Origin: an uncultured Ruminococcus sp.
GTDB lineage: Bacteria > Bacillota > Clostridia > Oscillospirales > Ruminococcaceae
Direction of reading: 5' to 3'
Assembly (NCBI GenBank): GCA_947627445.1
Contig: CANQWA010000006.1
Location: forward strand, 19,037-83,036
Length of the DNA: 64,000 nucleotides
The notes beneath the pieces are model-generated. The model saw nothing but the letters and a program-made list of their open reading frames with translations, was not told the origin of the DNA and did not search any database. Made by a program: the position numbers and the translations under genes. Of the stretch, positions 14,600 through 24,581 are shown in pieces. The number at the start of each line of letters is the position of its first letter. The stretch's first letter is position 1.

Positions 14600-14662
14600 A
14601 AATCTGTCTTTACAAGAAAATGCACCCATCTTTCCGGCAGATTTCTGAGAAAAACCGGTTCC
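14598..14662. repeat. Dispersed hairpin repeat unit (family A), reverse orientation
   Basis: The reverse complement of this stretch carries the same ordered blocks as 5504-5566: GGAACCGG, CAGAAATCTGCCGGAAAGA, TGCAT, TTCTTGT and AAGACAG. It begins at the stop codon of the AEC gene. Confidence 0.6.
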
Positions 14663-14673
14663 AACCAAAAATT

Positions 14674-14706
14674 TCAGGCAATACCTTTGCGGTGTTGCCT
14701 GATTTT
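14674..14706 (+). terminator. Terminator-like hairpin after the AEC gene
   Basis: TCAGGCAA / TTGCCTGA with a 13-base loop and a short T run. Confidence 0.6.
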
Positions 14707-14724
14707 GCTTGAAAACCGGTTTTC

Positions 14725-15759
14725 TCAAAAAGTCTTTACGATCTCTGTTCCCGGATAATAATGCGCCAATATTTCTTGCCAATCTGCACCGTCCTTTGCC
14801 ATCGCATTTGCACCGTATTGGCTCATTCCCACGCCATGACCATAGCCTTTTGTGGTAAACACAAAGCTGTCATTTTCATACGCCACAGAAATTGCTGCTG
14901 ACCGCAGCCCCAGCATCTGCCGGAGTTCTTGCCCAGTCACTTCCTGTCCGCCGATTTCTGCCGTTAGGATTGTTCCAGCATCGGATGATTTTCCTAATTT
15001 CACCCATTGTTCCGGATTGTCCTCCCATTTTGTATCCGTCAAAACCGCTTCTGCTGCTGCTTGCAATTCCTGTTGTGACAGGGTGACTGTTTCCAGATAT
15101 CGGGGTGCTGCCATGTCTGCGCTGCTTTCGACGGAAACCAGATAATCCACTGCACTGCCCCAGACGGTTTCAGCATCTTCTGTTTTACCGCTGCTCATAG
15201 AGCAGAATGCCGCAATGATGGGTTCACCCTCGTATTGTAAGATATAGGGCAGTACTTCGTCTACGGCGTCACAGATTTTGGCGTAGGCTGTTTCAAAGCT
15301 GTCACCGTAATATTGGCGTGCCTGATTTTCTGTGAAAAACGCCTGGTATTGGGTGCTGTCGTTGGAAAAGTCGCCGCCGCACAGTTCAGGGGTGGGAGAG
15401 GATTGTTCCAGGCGATGCTGACGTTCGGCGTAGGTATGCGCTGCTACAGCTTGCGCTTTCAGGGCTTCGGATTCAAAGGTTGCGGGCATTTCGGCACAGA
15501 CTGCACCGATGACATATTCACGGACGGTGATTTCTGTTGTTTTGCCGCTGGTGATGTCCAACATTTGATAGCTTTCACAAAAATCGGATTGTTCCGGTTG
15601 TTCTGGTCGTTTTTGGACAGGAGTGGCGGCTTGGACAGTGCCGGTGGCAACGGCGGAAGGGCTGGCGGAGGGAGCTTGTCCAGTGAAGTGTGCCGGGATT
15701 ATGGTCAGCAGGAACAGGATGGCGGTAAAGCCACTCAGGATGATCAGGTATTTTTTCAT
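14725..15759 (-). CDS. spoIID: SpoIID/LytB-domain protein (stage II sporulation protein D-like)
   Basis: 344 residues with an N-terminal transmembrane helix (about 4-26) and a Ser/Pro/Thr spacer. The SpoIID domain shows AEMPATFESEALKAQAVAAH (catalytic glutamate in AEMP) and the C-terminal signature GYGHGVGMSQYGA. SpoIID is a lytic transglycosylase that, with SpoIIP and SpoIIM, drives engulfment of the forespore by thinning septal peptidoglycan. Length and architecture fit the canonical protein, though other SpoIID-domain proteins exist. Its presence near dpaA/dpaB supports a spore-forming host. GAAGGAT lies upstream of the ATG. No clear SigE promoter is visible to me. Confidence 0.82.
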   Translation of the reverse strand: MKKYLIILSGFTAILFLLTIIPAHFTGQAPSASPSAVATGTVQAATPVQKRPEQPEQSDFCESYQMLDITSGKTTEITVREYVIGAVCAEMPATFESEALKAQAVAAHTYAERQHRLEQSSPTPELCGGDFSNDSTQYQAFFTENQARQYYGDSFETAYAKICDAVDEVLPYILQYEGEPIIAAFCSMSSGKTEDAETVWGSAVDYLVSVESSADMAAPRYLETVTLSQQELQAAAEAVLTDTKWEDNPEQWVKLGKSSDAGTILTAEIGGQEVTGQELRQMLGLRSAAISVAYENDSFVFTTKGYGHGVGMSQYGANAMAKDGADWQEILAHYYPGTEIVKTF

Positions 15760-15822
15760 GTCAAAAATCCTTCTTTCTAAAAATTTGCAGCAATAGCAAC
15801 TTGAAAATTCCCATTTTTAGTT

Positions 15823-15834
15823 AGAACCAATTCT
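15823..15834. repeat. AGAAC-NN-GTTCT palindrome, one-mismatch copy
   Basis: AGAACCAATTCT between spoIID and the citrate synthase promoter; one position differs from the pattern. Confidence 0.45.
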
Positions 15835-15912
15835 ACCTTTTTTCCAAAAAACAACCAGAAGCACACCCGAATCAAATTGTTTCATCCACAAAAGCGTTTA
15901 CAAACCAATCTA

Positions 15913-15941
15913 TTGACAGCGGCTGCATTTTCGTGTATAAT
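15913..15941 (+). promoter_or_regulatory. Consensus promoter for citrate synthase
   Basis: TTGACA at 15913-15918 and TATAAT at 15936-15941, spacer 17 bases, about 50 bases before the ATG at 15991. Confidence 0.88.
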
Positions 15942-15990
15942 AATAAGTATAAGTTTGATTATCTAACATTCAAAATAAGGAGGCAATCAC

Positions 15991-17355
15991 ATGATGTACA
16001 ACCAGAGCATGGACGAATCGGATATTACTAATTTATGCAAAGAACTGGTAGAATATTCCCAGATCCCCGCTAAGGACTATGAGCGCTTCGACGTCAAACG
16101 AGGACTTCGCAATGCAGACGGTTCCGGCGTGGTTGCCGGTATCACACGAATCTGTAATGTACACGGCTATGTGATGAACGAGGGTGAACGTCAGCCCATT
16201 CCCGGTCAGCTCATCTACCGTGGCTATGATATCAACGACCTCATCGAAAATGCAGAACGTGAGGATCGCTACGTTTTTGAAGAATGCGCCTATCTGCTGC
16301 TCTTCGGTAAGCTGCCGGATTCGGTGGATCTGGAGCGTATGACCCGTACTTTGGGCGTACGCCGAGAGCTGCCTCCAGGATTTCTGGTGGATTCCATCAT
16401 GCAGTCTCCCTCCAACAACCTGATGAACAAACTGGCAAGAAGCATCCTCTCCCTCTATTCCTACTCGGATATCCACGAGGATACTACGATGGAAGAGGAA
16501 ATGAACGTTGCCCTGGATCTCATTGCAAAGATGCCCATTCTCATGGACGGCGCATACCAGGCAAAACGCCATAAATTCGACAACGCCAGTCTGATCATGC
16601 ATCCCTTGCGCCCCGAGGAAAATACGGCACAGTCCATTCTCTCCCTGATCCGCACCGATCGCTCTTACACCAAGGCAGAGGCGCAGTTACTGGATACATT
16701 GCTGACCCTCCATGCAGATCATGGTGGGGGAAATAATTCCACTTTTGCCTGCCGTGTGGCAACTTCTTCGGGAACCGACCCCTTTGCCGCATATACCTCT
16801 GCCATCAATTCCCTGAAAGGACCCCGCCACGGCGGTGCCAATATCAAAGTGATCCAGATGCTGGACGATATCAAAGCCCATGTACAGCACTGGGACAATG
16901 AAGGAGAAGTGGCAGATTATCTCACAAAGATTCTGAAAAAAGAAGCAAACGACGGTTCTGGTCTGATCTATGGCATGGGACACGCTGTATACACTTTATC
17001 CGACCCCCGTGCCGTGATTTTAAAGCGTAAAGCCATGGCACTGGCGGCAGGCAAGGAGATTGAGCAGGAATTCAGGCTTCTGGATACCATTGAAAAACTG
17101 ACGCCTGAGCTGATGCGGTCTGTCCGGGGCATCGACAAGGTGGTCTGCGCCAATGTGGATATGTATTCCGGTCTGGTGTATCGTATGCTGGGCATCCCTG
17201 ACGAACTGTTTACGCCCCTGTTTGCCGCAGCACGTATGGTAGGCTGGTCTGCCCACCGGATGGAAGAAATTCTCACCGGCAAGCGTATCATTCGCCCGGC
17301 GTATAAGGCGATTGCAAAGTCCAAGGAGTATGTTCCCTTATGCGATCGGGTTTGA
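15991..17355 (+). CDS. gltA: Citrate synthase
   Basis: 454 residues, of the longer bacterial type. It condenses acetyl-CoA and oxaloacetate to citrate; in a fermentative anaerobe this probably serves 2-oxoglutarate and glutamate synthesis. Signatures include LHADHGGGNNSTF (catalytic His), GPRHGGAN, and GMGHAVYTLSDPR with active-site His and Asp region. AAGGAGG sits seven bases upstream of the ATG-ATG start. The gene leads a long plus-strand array, and the next ORF overlaps its 3' end by 16 bases, implying cotranscription with a lipoprotein and a two-component system. Confidence 0.93.
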   Translation: MMYNQSMDESDITNLCKELVEYSQIPAKDYERFDVKRGLRNADGSGVVAGITRICNVHGYVMNEGERQPIPGQLIYRGYDINDLIENAEREDRYVFEECAYLLLFGKLPDSVDLERMTRTLGVRRELPPGFLVDSIMQSPSNNLMNKLARSILSLYSYSDIHEDTTMEEEMNVALDLIAKMPILMDGAYQAKRHKFDNASLIMHPLRPEENTAQSILSLIRTDRSYTKAEAQLLDTLLTLHADHGGGNNSTFACRVATSSGTDPFAAYTSAINSLKGPRHGGANIKVIQMLDDIKAHVQHWDNEGEVADYLTKILKKEANDGSGLIYGMGHAVYTLSDPRAVILKRKAMALAAGKEIEQEFRLLDTIEKLTPELMRSVRGIDKVVCANVDMYSGLVYRMLGIPDELFTPLFAAARMVGWSAHRMEEILTGKRIIRPAYKAIAKSKEYVPLCDRV

Positions 17356-18695
17356 GGAACGTTTCAAAGTGGATGCGGCGGCGGCTGAGACTGCCAGCCG
17401 CATTTTGCCTGCTTATCTGTTGTGTGCTGCTGTGCGGCTGTACACCGGTGGCTTCAGTAGATTCCATGCTGAAACCGCCCAGCCTCAGCGCAGAACAGCA
17501 GCAGATCTACCTGGCGCTTCAGGATGCAGTGGGAAACAGCATCACCCTCCAATATCCCCGTGCCGGCAACTATCTTTCTGCCTTTACAGTGGTGGATCTG
17601 GATGCGGACGGCGAGGATGAGGCGCTGGTGTTCTATAAGAAAACCAGCCTTGCCGCAGCAGAAAATGGTCTGCGGCTGGGTGTCCTGGATCAGGTGAACG
17701 GTGCATGGATGTGCGTCTGTGATCGTCCGGCAGACGGGGCAGAGATCGAACGTGTGGTGATCTCTCCCATGGGAAATATGGCACAGAACCGGATCTTTAT
17801 CGGCTACAGCAGTGTGGATCAGTCAGACAAGGCGCTGGTTGTGTACAGCTACAGCCAAGGCGTTCTGGATCAGCTGTTTCTGTCTGCCTATACCATGTTT
17901 GATGTGGCAGATTTGGATGGCGACCGGTTACAAGAGCTTTTGGTACTCAGCAAAGCAACAGAAAATGCAGAGGCCCAGGCTTCTGTGTTCCGGATGGTAA
18001 ATGTCACCGTCAGTGACGCAGGGCATCTGGCGCTTCGTGCAGGATTTACAGAATATGCACAGATCACCTATGGCGGTTTGCCTGACGGCAGCGTGGGCAT
18101 TTATATTGACGGCAATTCTGGTGTGGCATCTCTGCAAACAGAGGTGCTGTCCATCCGGGAGGGGGTGCTTGGCTATGCTTTGCCCGATGCGGATACCATG
18201 GCATTGACCAGCCGTTCTGTGGGCTATCTTTCCATGGATGTGGACAGCGATGGCACGGTGGAGATTCCGGTGCAAGAGCCTTTTCCGGGGTACAGCAGCG
18301 ATTCCTCTGAGCAGGTGCGGCTGACACGGTGGCTCAGCGTTTCCGGATCGTCTCTCACGGAAAAGGAACGAGGATATTTCAGCCTGAACGACGGTTGTAT
18401 GTTCTTGCTGCCCATGGAGTGGTACGGCACAGTCACGGCAATACAAGAGCCGTTGACAGGGGATATTGTGTTCTGCCGCTATGACGGAGAAATTTCGGAG
18501 AATATGACAGAGCTTCTCCGGTATGCCGTGGTACAGGACGAGGAAGAACAACAGGTACGGCAGACAGAGGGGTATCAATTGTTGCGTACCAGAGGAAATG
18601 CAGCCTATCTCATACGGGTTGCCCAGTCTGATGATGCTCTGGCAATGTCCTGGGAGGATCTGATGGTAAGATTTCTATTTATCAACAACAGGTAA
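17340..18695 (+). CDS. Lipoprotein with FG-GAP/VCBS-like repeats, upstream of a two-component system
   Basis: 451 residues. The N-terminus is basic, then hydrophobic, with a lipobox ending LLCGC, so it should be lipid-anchored on the outer face of the membrane. Two segments, VVDLDADGEDEALVF and VADLDGDRLQELLVL, resemble calcium-binding FG-GAP beta-propeller repeats, and a third (MDVDSDGTVEI) lies near residue 300. The start at 17340 is supported by AAGGAG 11 bases upstream; the in-frame ATG at 17373 is a plausible alternative just before the signal sequence. It is 25 bases from the response regulator gene, so it may sense or modulate the histidine kinase signal. No specific function is assignable. 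Confidence 0.72.
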   Translation: MRSGLRNVSKWMRRRLRLPAAFCLLICCVLLCGCTPVASVDSMLKPPSLSAEQQQIYLALQDAVGNSITLQYPRAGNYLSAFTVVDLDADGEDEALVFYKKTSLAAAENGLRLGVLDQVNGAWMCVCDRPADGAEIERVVISPMGNMAQNRIFIGYSSVDQSDKALVVYSYSQGVLDQLFLSAYTMFDVADLDGDRLQELLVLSKATENAEAQASVFRMVNVTVSDAGHLALRAGFTEYAQITYGGLPDGSVGIYIDGNSGVASLQTEVLSIREGVLGYALPDADTMALTSRSVGYLSMDVDSDGTVEIPVQEPFPGYSSDSSEQVRLTRWLSVSGSSLTEKERGYFSLNDGCMFLLPMEWYGTVTAIQEPLTGDIVFCRYDGEISENMTELLRYAVVQDEEEQQVRQTEGYQLLRTRGNAAYLIRVAQSDDALAMSWEDLMVRFLFINNR

Positions 18696-18720
18696 TGCGG
18701 GTGAAAGGAGAGAAAAGCAT

Positions 18721-19419
18721 ATGAAACGGATTCTGGTTTGTGAGGATGAGGATGTGATCCGGGATTTTGTGGTGATCAATCTCCGGCGTGCCGGCTACGA
18801 TGTGGTAGACGTGGCATGCGGCGAGGATGCACTGCGTGTCTTTGAAGAAGAACGGGGCGGTTTTGATATTGTGTTGCTGGACATTATGATGCCCGGTATT
18901 GACGGCTTTACCGTCTGCAAAAAGCTGCGGGAAAAAAGCTCTACCATTGGCATTATCATGCTCACCGCAAGAACCCAGGAAATGGACAAGGTCAGCGGTC
19001 TTATGTTTGGCGCAGACGACTATATCACAAAGCCCTTTTCCCCCTCCGAATTGACAGCTCGGGTAGATGCCATTTACCGCCGGGTATGCATGAGCTTTAT
19101 CAAGGACGAACAGTCTACTACCATTGAAAGCGGGCCCTTCACCTTGAATCTCAAGAGCCGCACGGTAACTAAAAACGGGCAGCTTATCGACCTGACACAA
19201 GTGGAATATCAGATCATGGAGTATTTCCTGAACAATCAGAATACAGCCCTGGATCGTGCCAGCATCCTGAATCACATCTGGGGAGATGGCTATTTCGGCG
19301 ATGACAAGATTGTAGACGTGAATATCCGCCGTATTCGTATGAAAATCGAAGAAGAACCCAGTAAGCCCCATTATATCACCACCATCTGGGGCTATGGTTA
19401 TAAGTGGAATGACAAGTAA
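18721..19419 (+). CDS. OmpR/PhoB-family response regulator
   Basis: 232 residues. The receiver domain (1-120) has acidic EDED at 8-11, phospho-acceptor Asp54 in VLLDIMMPG, the conserved Thr in LTAR and Lys in TKPFSP. A winged-helix DNA-binding domain follows (about 133-230) with DVNIRRIRMKIE and the terminal wing GYGYKW. GAAAGGAGAG precedes the ATG. It overlaps the histidine kinase gene, forming a classic pair. Closest in style to PhoP/ResD/WalR types, but the regulon is unknown. Confidence 0.93.
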   Translation: MKRILVCEDEDVIRDFVVINLRRAGYDVVDVACGEDALRVFEEERGGFDIVLLDIMMPGIDGFTVCKKLREKSSTIGIIMLTARTQEMDKVSGLMFGADDYITKPFSPSELTARVDAIYRRVCMSFIKDEQSTTIESGPFTLNLKSRTVTKNGQLIDLTQVEYQIMEYFLNNQNTALDRASILNHIWGDGYFGDDKIVDVNIRRIRMKIEEEPSKPHYITTIWGYGYKWNDK

Positions 19420-20839
19420 ATCCAGAAAAAACAAAAAACTACAGGCACGGGGCTCCATCACCCGCCGCTGGGTGCTGAACAGTCTGGGGTTGATCTCTCT
19501 GGTGCTGCTGGTGCTGGATCTCGCCTTTATCTACGTGATCCAGAACTATTATTATAGTGCATCCCAACAGTATCTCACCACTAAGATCAGCTCAGTCACA
19601 GGCGTCCTCAGCCGCTATGCGCAAGACACCGATACCAGCTTTGCCTCTGAAATGCGCAATACCATCGAAAATTTTTCCGATAAGGACAAAATGGAACTGA
19701 TGGCGATCAATTCCCGTGGCAGAGTGGTACTGACTTCCTCCGGCTTTACCCCAGGAGATGTCCCTATGCCGGACTATGAGAGCGTCATGAACGGCGGCGA
19801 TGGTGTTTGGATCGGCAAGGCGGGGGACGAAACGATTATGGCGATCACCGTGGATATTTCCGAAATGAACACGGAATACAACGCCATCCGTGTGGTGACC
19901 TCTTTGGAACAGATACGGGACACCCTACAGGTCTATATCATTGGCGTATCGGCAGTTTGTATTGGCATTCTGCTGCTGCTGGTCGTGACGGGCGTGTATT
20001 TCATCCGTTCTATTGTGCGTCCCATCAAACAGATCAATGCCACTGCCCAGAAATTCTCTAAGGGGGATTTTTCCGTGCGCATCGACGGGGGCAGCAACGA
20101 CGAGATCGGCGAACTTTGTGCTTCTATCAATCAGATGGCAGACGAGCTTTCCAACACAGAGAACATGAAAAACGAATTTATTTCCTCGGTTTCCCATGAG
20201 CTGCGCACGCCTCTAACGGCAATTAAGGGCTGGGCGGAGACGATGTGTATGGAAAACGATCCTGCCACCCTGCAAAAGGGTGTTCGTGTCATTGTCAATG
20301 AGGCGGAGCGCCTGTCGGAAATGGTAGAAGAGCTATTGGATTTTTCCCGGATGCAGAGCGGTAAATTTTCCCTGCAATGCGCCACTATGGATGTGCTGGC
20401 AGAATTGGGAGATGCCGTATTGATCTACAGTGAAAAGGCACGGCGGGAAAATATCCGTATGATCTATCACGAGCCGGATATGCTCTCCTTTATTTACGGG
20501 GATAAAAATCGGATTCGGCAGGTGTTTATCAATGTCATTGACAATGCCATTAAGTACTCCAACTCCGGCAGCACCATTACGATCAGTGTGGAAGAAGTAG
20601 GCGCTATGATACAGGTAACCATTTCGGACAATGGCGTAGGCATCAGCGAGGCAGATCTGCCTCGGGTCAAGACCAAGTTCTTCAAGGCGAATCACACACG
20701 CCGGGGATCGGGCATTGGTCTGGCGGTGGCAGACGAGATCATTGCCATGCACGGCGGACGTCTGGATATCACCAGCGAGCTGAACGTGGGAACCAATGTG
20801 ACAATCACGCTGCCTGTTGATAATCAGATGCGAAAGTGA
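19394..20839 (+). CDS. Membrane sensor histidine kinase (PhoR/WalK-like)
   Basis: 481 residues. A first transmembrane helix (about 30-52), an extracellular sensor region (about 55-180) and a second helix (about 182-205) precede a HAMP domain. HisKA follows with SVSHELRTPLTAIKGW (phospho-acceptor His), then HATPase_c with the N box (VIDNAIKYSN), G1 (DNGVGIS) and G2 (GSGIGLAVA). The longest frame starts inside the response regulator gene; the ATG at 19409 (ATGACAAGTAA overlap) is an equally likely start. It phosphorylates the adjacent regulator. The signal may involve the preceding lipoprotein (inference). Confidence 0.92.
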   Translation: MVISGMTSKSRKNKKLQARGSITRRWVLNSLGLISLVLLVLDLAFIYVIQNYYYSASQQYLTTKISSVTGVLSRYAQDTDTSFASEMRNTIENFSDKDKMELMAINSRGRVVLTSSGFTPGDVPMPDYESVMNGGDGVWIGKAGDETIMAITVDISEMNTEYNAIRVVTSLEQIRDTLQVYIIGVSAVCIGILLLLVVTGVYFIRSIVRPIKQINATAQKFSKGDFSVRIDGGSNDEIGELCASINQMADELSNTENMKNEFISSVSHELRTPLTAIKGWAETMCMENDPATLQKGVRVIVNEAERLSEMVEELLDFSRMQSGKFSLQCATMDVLAELGDAVLIYSEKARRENIRMIYHEPDMLSFIYGDKNRIRQVFINVIDNAIKYSNSGSTITISVEEVGAMIQVTISDNGVGISEADLPRVKTKFFKANHTRRGSGIGLAVADEIIAMHGGRLDITSELNVGTNVTITLPVDNQMRK

Positions 20840-20850
20840 GAACAAGTTCT
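20839..20850. repeat. AGAAC-NN-GTTCT dispersed palindrome, copy 3
   Basis: AGAACAAGTTCT beginning on the last base of the histidine kinase stop codon TGA. Confidence 0.7.
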
Positions 20851-20876
20851 AAGCTCTAAGGACGAAAGGAACATCT

Positions 20877-21857
20877 ATGGCAAAGCAACCTTTAGAAAAT
20901 CCAAAGCATATGACAAAGATCGGCGGACAGGCGCTGATCGAAGGTGTGATGATGAAAGGCGCTGATACCGGCGCAATGGCTTGTCGTCTGCCCAGCGGTG
21001 AAATTGATGTGGAGACCTGGGATGAGAACAACGGTAAGAACACCCCTTGGTATCGGAAATGCCCCTTTATCCGCGGCAGCTTCAACTTTGTCCTTTCCAT
21101 GAAGGACGGCTATCGCTGTCTGATGAAATCGGCGGAGAAGCAAGTGCCGCCGGAGGGGGAAGAAGAGGAAGAGGAAGAAGAAATGAGCCGCTTGGAGCAG
21201 TGGCTGGAGGATAAGTTGGGAGATAAGTTGTTCGGCATTATCATGAGCATCGGCATGGTAGTGGGAATTGTAATTGCTGTGGGATTGTTTGTGTTTCTGC
21301 CGAAATTCCTGGTAGGTCAGCTTATCATCCATACGCCCATTGCAGATGATAGCCGGTTTGTTCGTTCTCTCCTAGAGGGCGTGCTGAAAATTGCCATCTT
21401 CATCGGCTATATGGCATGTACGGGACTATCAAAAGATATGCGCCGTACCTATGAATACCACGGTGCAGAGCATAAGACCATTGCTTGCTATGAGGCGGGG
21501 GAAGAACTGACCGTGGAGAATGTGAAAAAGCACACCCGGTTTCATCCCAGATGCGGGACAAGCTTTATTTTTATTACTCTGATTGTCAGCATTCTGGTGA
21601 TGTGCATTGTGCCGGTGTATCAGGTACTGCCCCGTGTGATCATTAGCCTTCTGCTGCTGCCTGTGATTGTGGGCATCTCTTATGAATGCATTCGCTTTGC
21701 CGGCAGAAGCAACAATTGGCTGACAAGGGCATTGTCCTTTCCAGGCTTGCAGGTACAGCGGATTACCACACGAGAGCCAGATGATTCCCAGATCGAATGC
21801 GCCATTGCGGCATTGAAGCCCTGTATTCCTGAGGACTTAGAGGACGACAAGTGGTAA
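20877..21857 (+). CDS. DUF1385 (YqhQ-family) membrane protein
   Basis: 326 residues. The opening IGGQALIEGVMMKG is the family hallmark, and EYHGAEHKTIACYEAG with HPRCGTSF in the second half are the conserved metal-binding-like motifs. There is an acidic Glu run (about 95-103) and about four transmembrane helices. Function is unknown in the literature I know; the gene is typically linked to prmC, as here, where the next start overlaps its stop. AAAGGAAC lies upstream of the ATG. Confidence 0.88.
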   Translation: MAKQPLENPKHMTKIGGQALIEGVMMKGADTGAMACRLPSGEIDVETWDENNGKNTPWYRKCPFIRGSFNFVLSMKDGYRCLMKSAEKQVPPEGEEEEEEEEMSRLEQWLEDKLGDKLFGIIMSIGMVVGIVIAVGLFVFLPKFLVGQLIIHTPIADDSRFVRSLLEGVLKIAIFIGYMACTGLSKDMRRTYEYHGAEHKTIACYEAGEELTVENVKKHTRFHPRCGTSFIFITLIVSILVMCIVPVYQVLPRVIISLLLLPVIVGISYECIRFAGRSNNWLTRALSFPGLQVQRITTREPDDSQIECAIAALKPCIPEDLEDDKW

Positions 21858-22693
21858 CGCCGACACAGGCACAGCGTATGACACAGCAAAAGCTCGCCGC
21901 CGCTGGCATTCAATCGGCAGCATGGGAAAGCCGTTTATTGACGGAGTTTGTGCTGGGGCTGTCTCATCCCACGCTGATTTTGCCGGAGCTGCCTATGACA
22001 GAGGAAGATTTTTCCCGGTTGAAACAGTTGGCACAGCGCCGTTGTGAAAGATTTCCTCTGCAATATCTGCTGGGAACGTGGGAATTCTTCGGATTGGAAT
22101 TCGTTGTGGAAGAGGGCGTGCTGATCCCCCGGCAGGACACAGAAATTCTGGTGGAGACGGTGCTGGAGTTGCGGCAAAATGCCAAAGAGACAAGATTGTT
22201 GGATTTATGCAGCGGCTCGGGGTGTATTCCGGCGGCGATCACTTCGCATCTCCGGAATGTGACCGGGGATGTGCTGGAGCTTTCAGAACAGGCGATGCCC
22301 TGTCTCCGGAAAAACTTGCATCGTCATGCACCGCAGTTCACCATCTGGCAAGGAGATGTGCTCTCTCCGCCGGAAGCGCTGAAACAGAAGCGGTATGACA
22401 TCATCACCTGTAATCCTCCCTATCTCACTGGAATGGATATGGGTTCTCTCCAGGAAGAAGTCCGCTATGAACCGGAAATGGCATTGTACGGCGGCGAGGA
22501 CGGGCTGACATTTTATCGTCGCCTTACACCCCTCTGGAAGCCGGGTCTGGCAAAGGGCGGCTGGCTGGTGTATGAAGTCGGCGTGGGACAGGCGCAGGAT
22601 GTACAGGCGATCCTGGAAGAAAATGACTTCACCGATTGCTGTATCGTCAAAGACCTCGCCGGAATTCAACGTGTGGTTCTGGGAAGAACGTGA
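21851..22693 (+). CDS. prmC: Release factor glutamine methyltransferase PrmC
   Basis: 280 residues. An N-terminal helical domain is followed by a class I SAM-dependent methyltransferase fold ([14 protein letters not shown]) and the diagnostic NPPY motif (ITCNPPYL). It methylates the GGQ glutamine of peptide release factors. The GTG start at 21851 overlaps the stop codon of the DUF1385 gene (GTGGTAA), so translation is coupled. Most relatives have prfA nearby; here recA follows instead. Confidence 0.9.
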   Translation: MVTPTQAQRMTQQKLAAAGIQSAAWESRLLTEFVLGLSHPTLILPELPMTEEDFSRLKQLAQRRCERFPLQYLLGTWEFFGLEFVVEEGVLIPRQDTEILVETVLELRQNAKETRLLDLCSGSGCIPAAITSHLRNVTGDVLELSEQAMPCLRKNLHRHAPQFTIWQGDVLSPPEALKQKRYDIITCNPPYLTGMDMGSLQEEVRYEPEMALYGGEDGLTFYRRLTPLWKPGLAKGGWLVYEVGVGQAQDVQAILEENDFTDCCIVKDLAGIQRVVLGRT

Positions 22694-22737
22694 CCAAAAA
22701 CATGCCGGTAAAAACCCGGCAGAAAGGATCAATACTT

Positions 22738-23928
22738 ATGGCAAAAGCAGATAAAAAGAAAGCATCTACCTTCGCTATGCCGGAAAGTGAAGAGGAAAAG
22801 AAAAAGGCACTGGAAAACGCCATTTCCATGATCACCAAAACCTATGGAAGCGGTGCGATCATGCGTCTTGGCGAGAGCCAGACCCATCTGAATGTAGAAG
22901 CCATTCCTACCGGATCTATGATGCTGGATATGGCACTGGGTATCGGCGGCGTTCCACGGGGGCGTATCGTGGAACTGTACGGACCGGAAAGCTCCGGTAA
23001 AACCACGGTTGCCCTGCATATTATTGCGGAAGCGCAGAAAAAGGGCGGCGAGGCGGCATTTATTGACGTGGAGCATGCTCTCGACCCCATGTATGCCAAG
23101 GCACTGGGTGTGGATACGGACAATCTGCTTGTGTCACAGCCAGACAGCGGTGAGCAGGCACTGGAGATCGCCGAAGCACTGGTACGTTCCGGGGCGATTG
23201 ACGTACTGGTGGTAGACTCTGTGGCTGCACTGACCACCAAAGCGGAGATCGACGGCGAAATGGGTGACAGCCATGTGGGACAGCTGGCACGGCTCATGTC
23301 CCAGGCAATGCGGAAGCTGACAGCAGTGATTTCCAAGTCCAAGTGTGTGGCTGTGTTCATCAACCAGATTCGTGAAAAGATTGGTGTGATATACGGCAAT
23401 CCGGAGACAACGCCCGGCGGCCGCGCTTTGAAATTCTATGCATCTGTTCGTATGGATGTGCGCAAGGGAGAGCCCATCAAAGAAAATGGTTCCATCATTG
23501 GTAATCGCACCAGAGTTAAGATCAGTAAGAACAAGGTCGCTCCGCCCTTCCGGGAGTGCGAGTTTGATATTATGTACGGCACAGGTATTTCCCGTACCGG
23601 CGAAGTGCTGGATGCTGCTGTAGAACTGGATATTATCAAAAAAGGCGGCTCGTGGTTCAGTTATAACGGGGACAAACTGGGGCAGGGCAGAGATCATGTG
23701 AAAAAGCTGCTGGGGGATAATCCAGCGTTGATGCAGAAGATCGAAGAGGAAATCCTCGCCCGTCAGGAAGAATTGACAGGAATGCCCAAGAAGGAGAAGA
23801 AAAAGAGCAAACTGGAAGAAGCCGCTGAAAAGGCTGCGGGAAAATCCGTAGAGCAAACTGCACAGACAGTTGATGCCGATCTGGAGGTCAACGCAGAGGA
23901 CGACTTTGAAGAATTTGATCCTACCTGA
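22738..23928 (+). CDS. recA: Recombinase RecA
   Basis: 396 residues. The Walker A motif GPESSGKTT, the MAW-like region, loop L1/L2 segments and [11 protein letters not shown] are all intact, and there is no intein. The start at 22738 has GAAAGGATC about eight bases upstream; the same frame is open further upstream inside prmC but without homology. A Lys/Glu-rich C-terminal tail ends [10 protein letters not shown] found no obvious LexA box in the 44-base gap, so SOS control, if any, must act elsewhere. It is translationally coupled to recX through TGATG. Confidence 0.97.
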   Translation: MAKADKKKASTFAMPESEEEKKKALENAISMITKTYGSGAIMRLGESQTHLNVEAIPTGSMMLDMALGIGGVPRGRIVELYGPESSGKTTVALHIIAEAQKKGGEAAFIDVEHALDPMYAKALGVDTDNLLVSQPDSGEQALEIAEALVRSGAIDVLVVDSVAALTTKAEIDGEMGDSHVGQLARLMSQAMRKLTAVISKSKCVAVFINQIREKIGVIYGNPETTPGGRALKFYASVRMDVRKGEPIKENGSIIGNRTRVKISKNKVAPPFRECEFDIMYGTGISRTGEVLDAAVELDIIKKGGSWFSYNGDKLGQGRDHVKKLLGDNPALMQKIEEEILARQEELTGMPKKEKKKSKLEEAAEKAAGKSVEQTAQTVDADLEVNAEDDFEEFDPT

Positions 23929-24560
23929 TGCGTATGACACTGACAACCGTAAAGCCCTATAAGGGCACAACATGGCAGCTGGAACTGGACAATTCCGGTG
24001 AGCTGTATTTTGTTCAGGCAGAAATCGTGCAGCAGTTCGGGCTGCAAAAAGACATGACTATTTCTGAAGAGGAATGGGAGCAGGTGCAGCAGGCAGAACT
24101 TGTCCGAAAAGCCTATAGCAGGGCATGTTTCCTGCTGGATTATCGAGGCTATAGCTATCAAGAAATGTTCCGTAAGCTGGAGCAGAATTATCCGGAATCT
24201 GTCTGCTATGAGGTGACAGACCGTCTGGCGGAAAACGGTTTGATTAACGACCGGAAATATGCGGAACAGGCTGCGCATCATTATGTGGCAGTCAAGCATT
24301 TCGGGTTCCGCCGGGCAAGGATGGAAATGCGCCGCCGAGGATTATTGGATGTGCATATTGAAGAAGCGCTTGCACCGTATGCAGAGCAGACAAAAGCGCT
24401 GCTGCTGGAGTTAATCGGGAAAAAATACCGGAAGTATTTTGAAAACCCGGAGGACAGGCGTATGATGGAAAAGGGGAAAGCCGCATTAGTGCGGCAGGGC
24501 TACAGCTTTTCGCAGATTCATGCAGCTGTGGCGGAATATCTGGAAGAATCAGATAAATAA
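23928..24560 (+). CDS. recX: Regulatory protein RecX
   Basis: 210 residues, all-helical, with the three tandem three-helix repeats of RecX (LLDYRGYSYQEMFRKL, GLINDRKYAEQ, RQGYSFSQIHAAV). RecX binds inside the RecA filament groove and limits its activity. The ATG overlaps the recA stop codon (TGATG), the usual arrangement. An N-terminal beta-rich extension of about 60 residues is common in Firmicutes members. Confidence 0.9.
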   Translation: MRMTLTTVKPYKGTTWQLELDNSGELYFVQAEIVQQFGLQKDMTISEEEWEQVQQAELVRKAYSRACFLLDYRGYSYQEMFRKLEQNYPESVCYEVTDRLAENGLINDRKYAEQAAHHYVAVKHFGFRRARMEMRRRGLLDVHIEEALAPYAEQTKALLLELIGKKYRKYFENPEDRRMMEKGKAALVRQGYSFSQIHAAVAEYLEESDK

Positions 24561-24581
24561 AATTTTAGATGGGATTTGAAA

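Noticed and set aside
22738..23928. Intein or interruption in recA
   Set aside because: The protein is 396 residues, collinear with ordinary RecA, and all motifs are uninterrupted.
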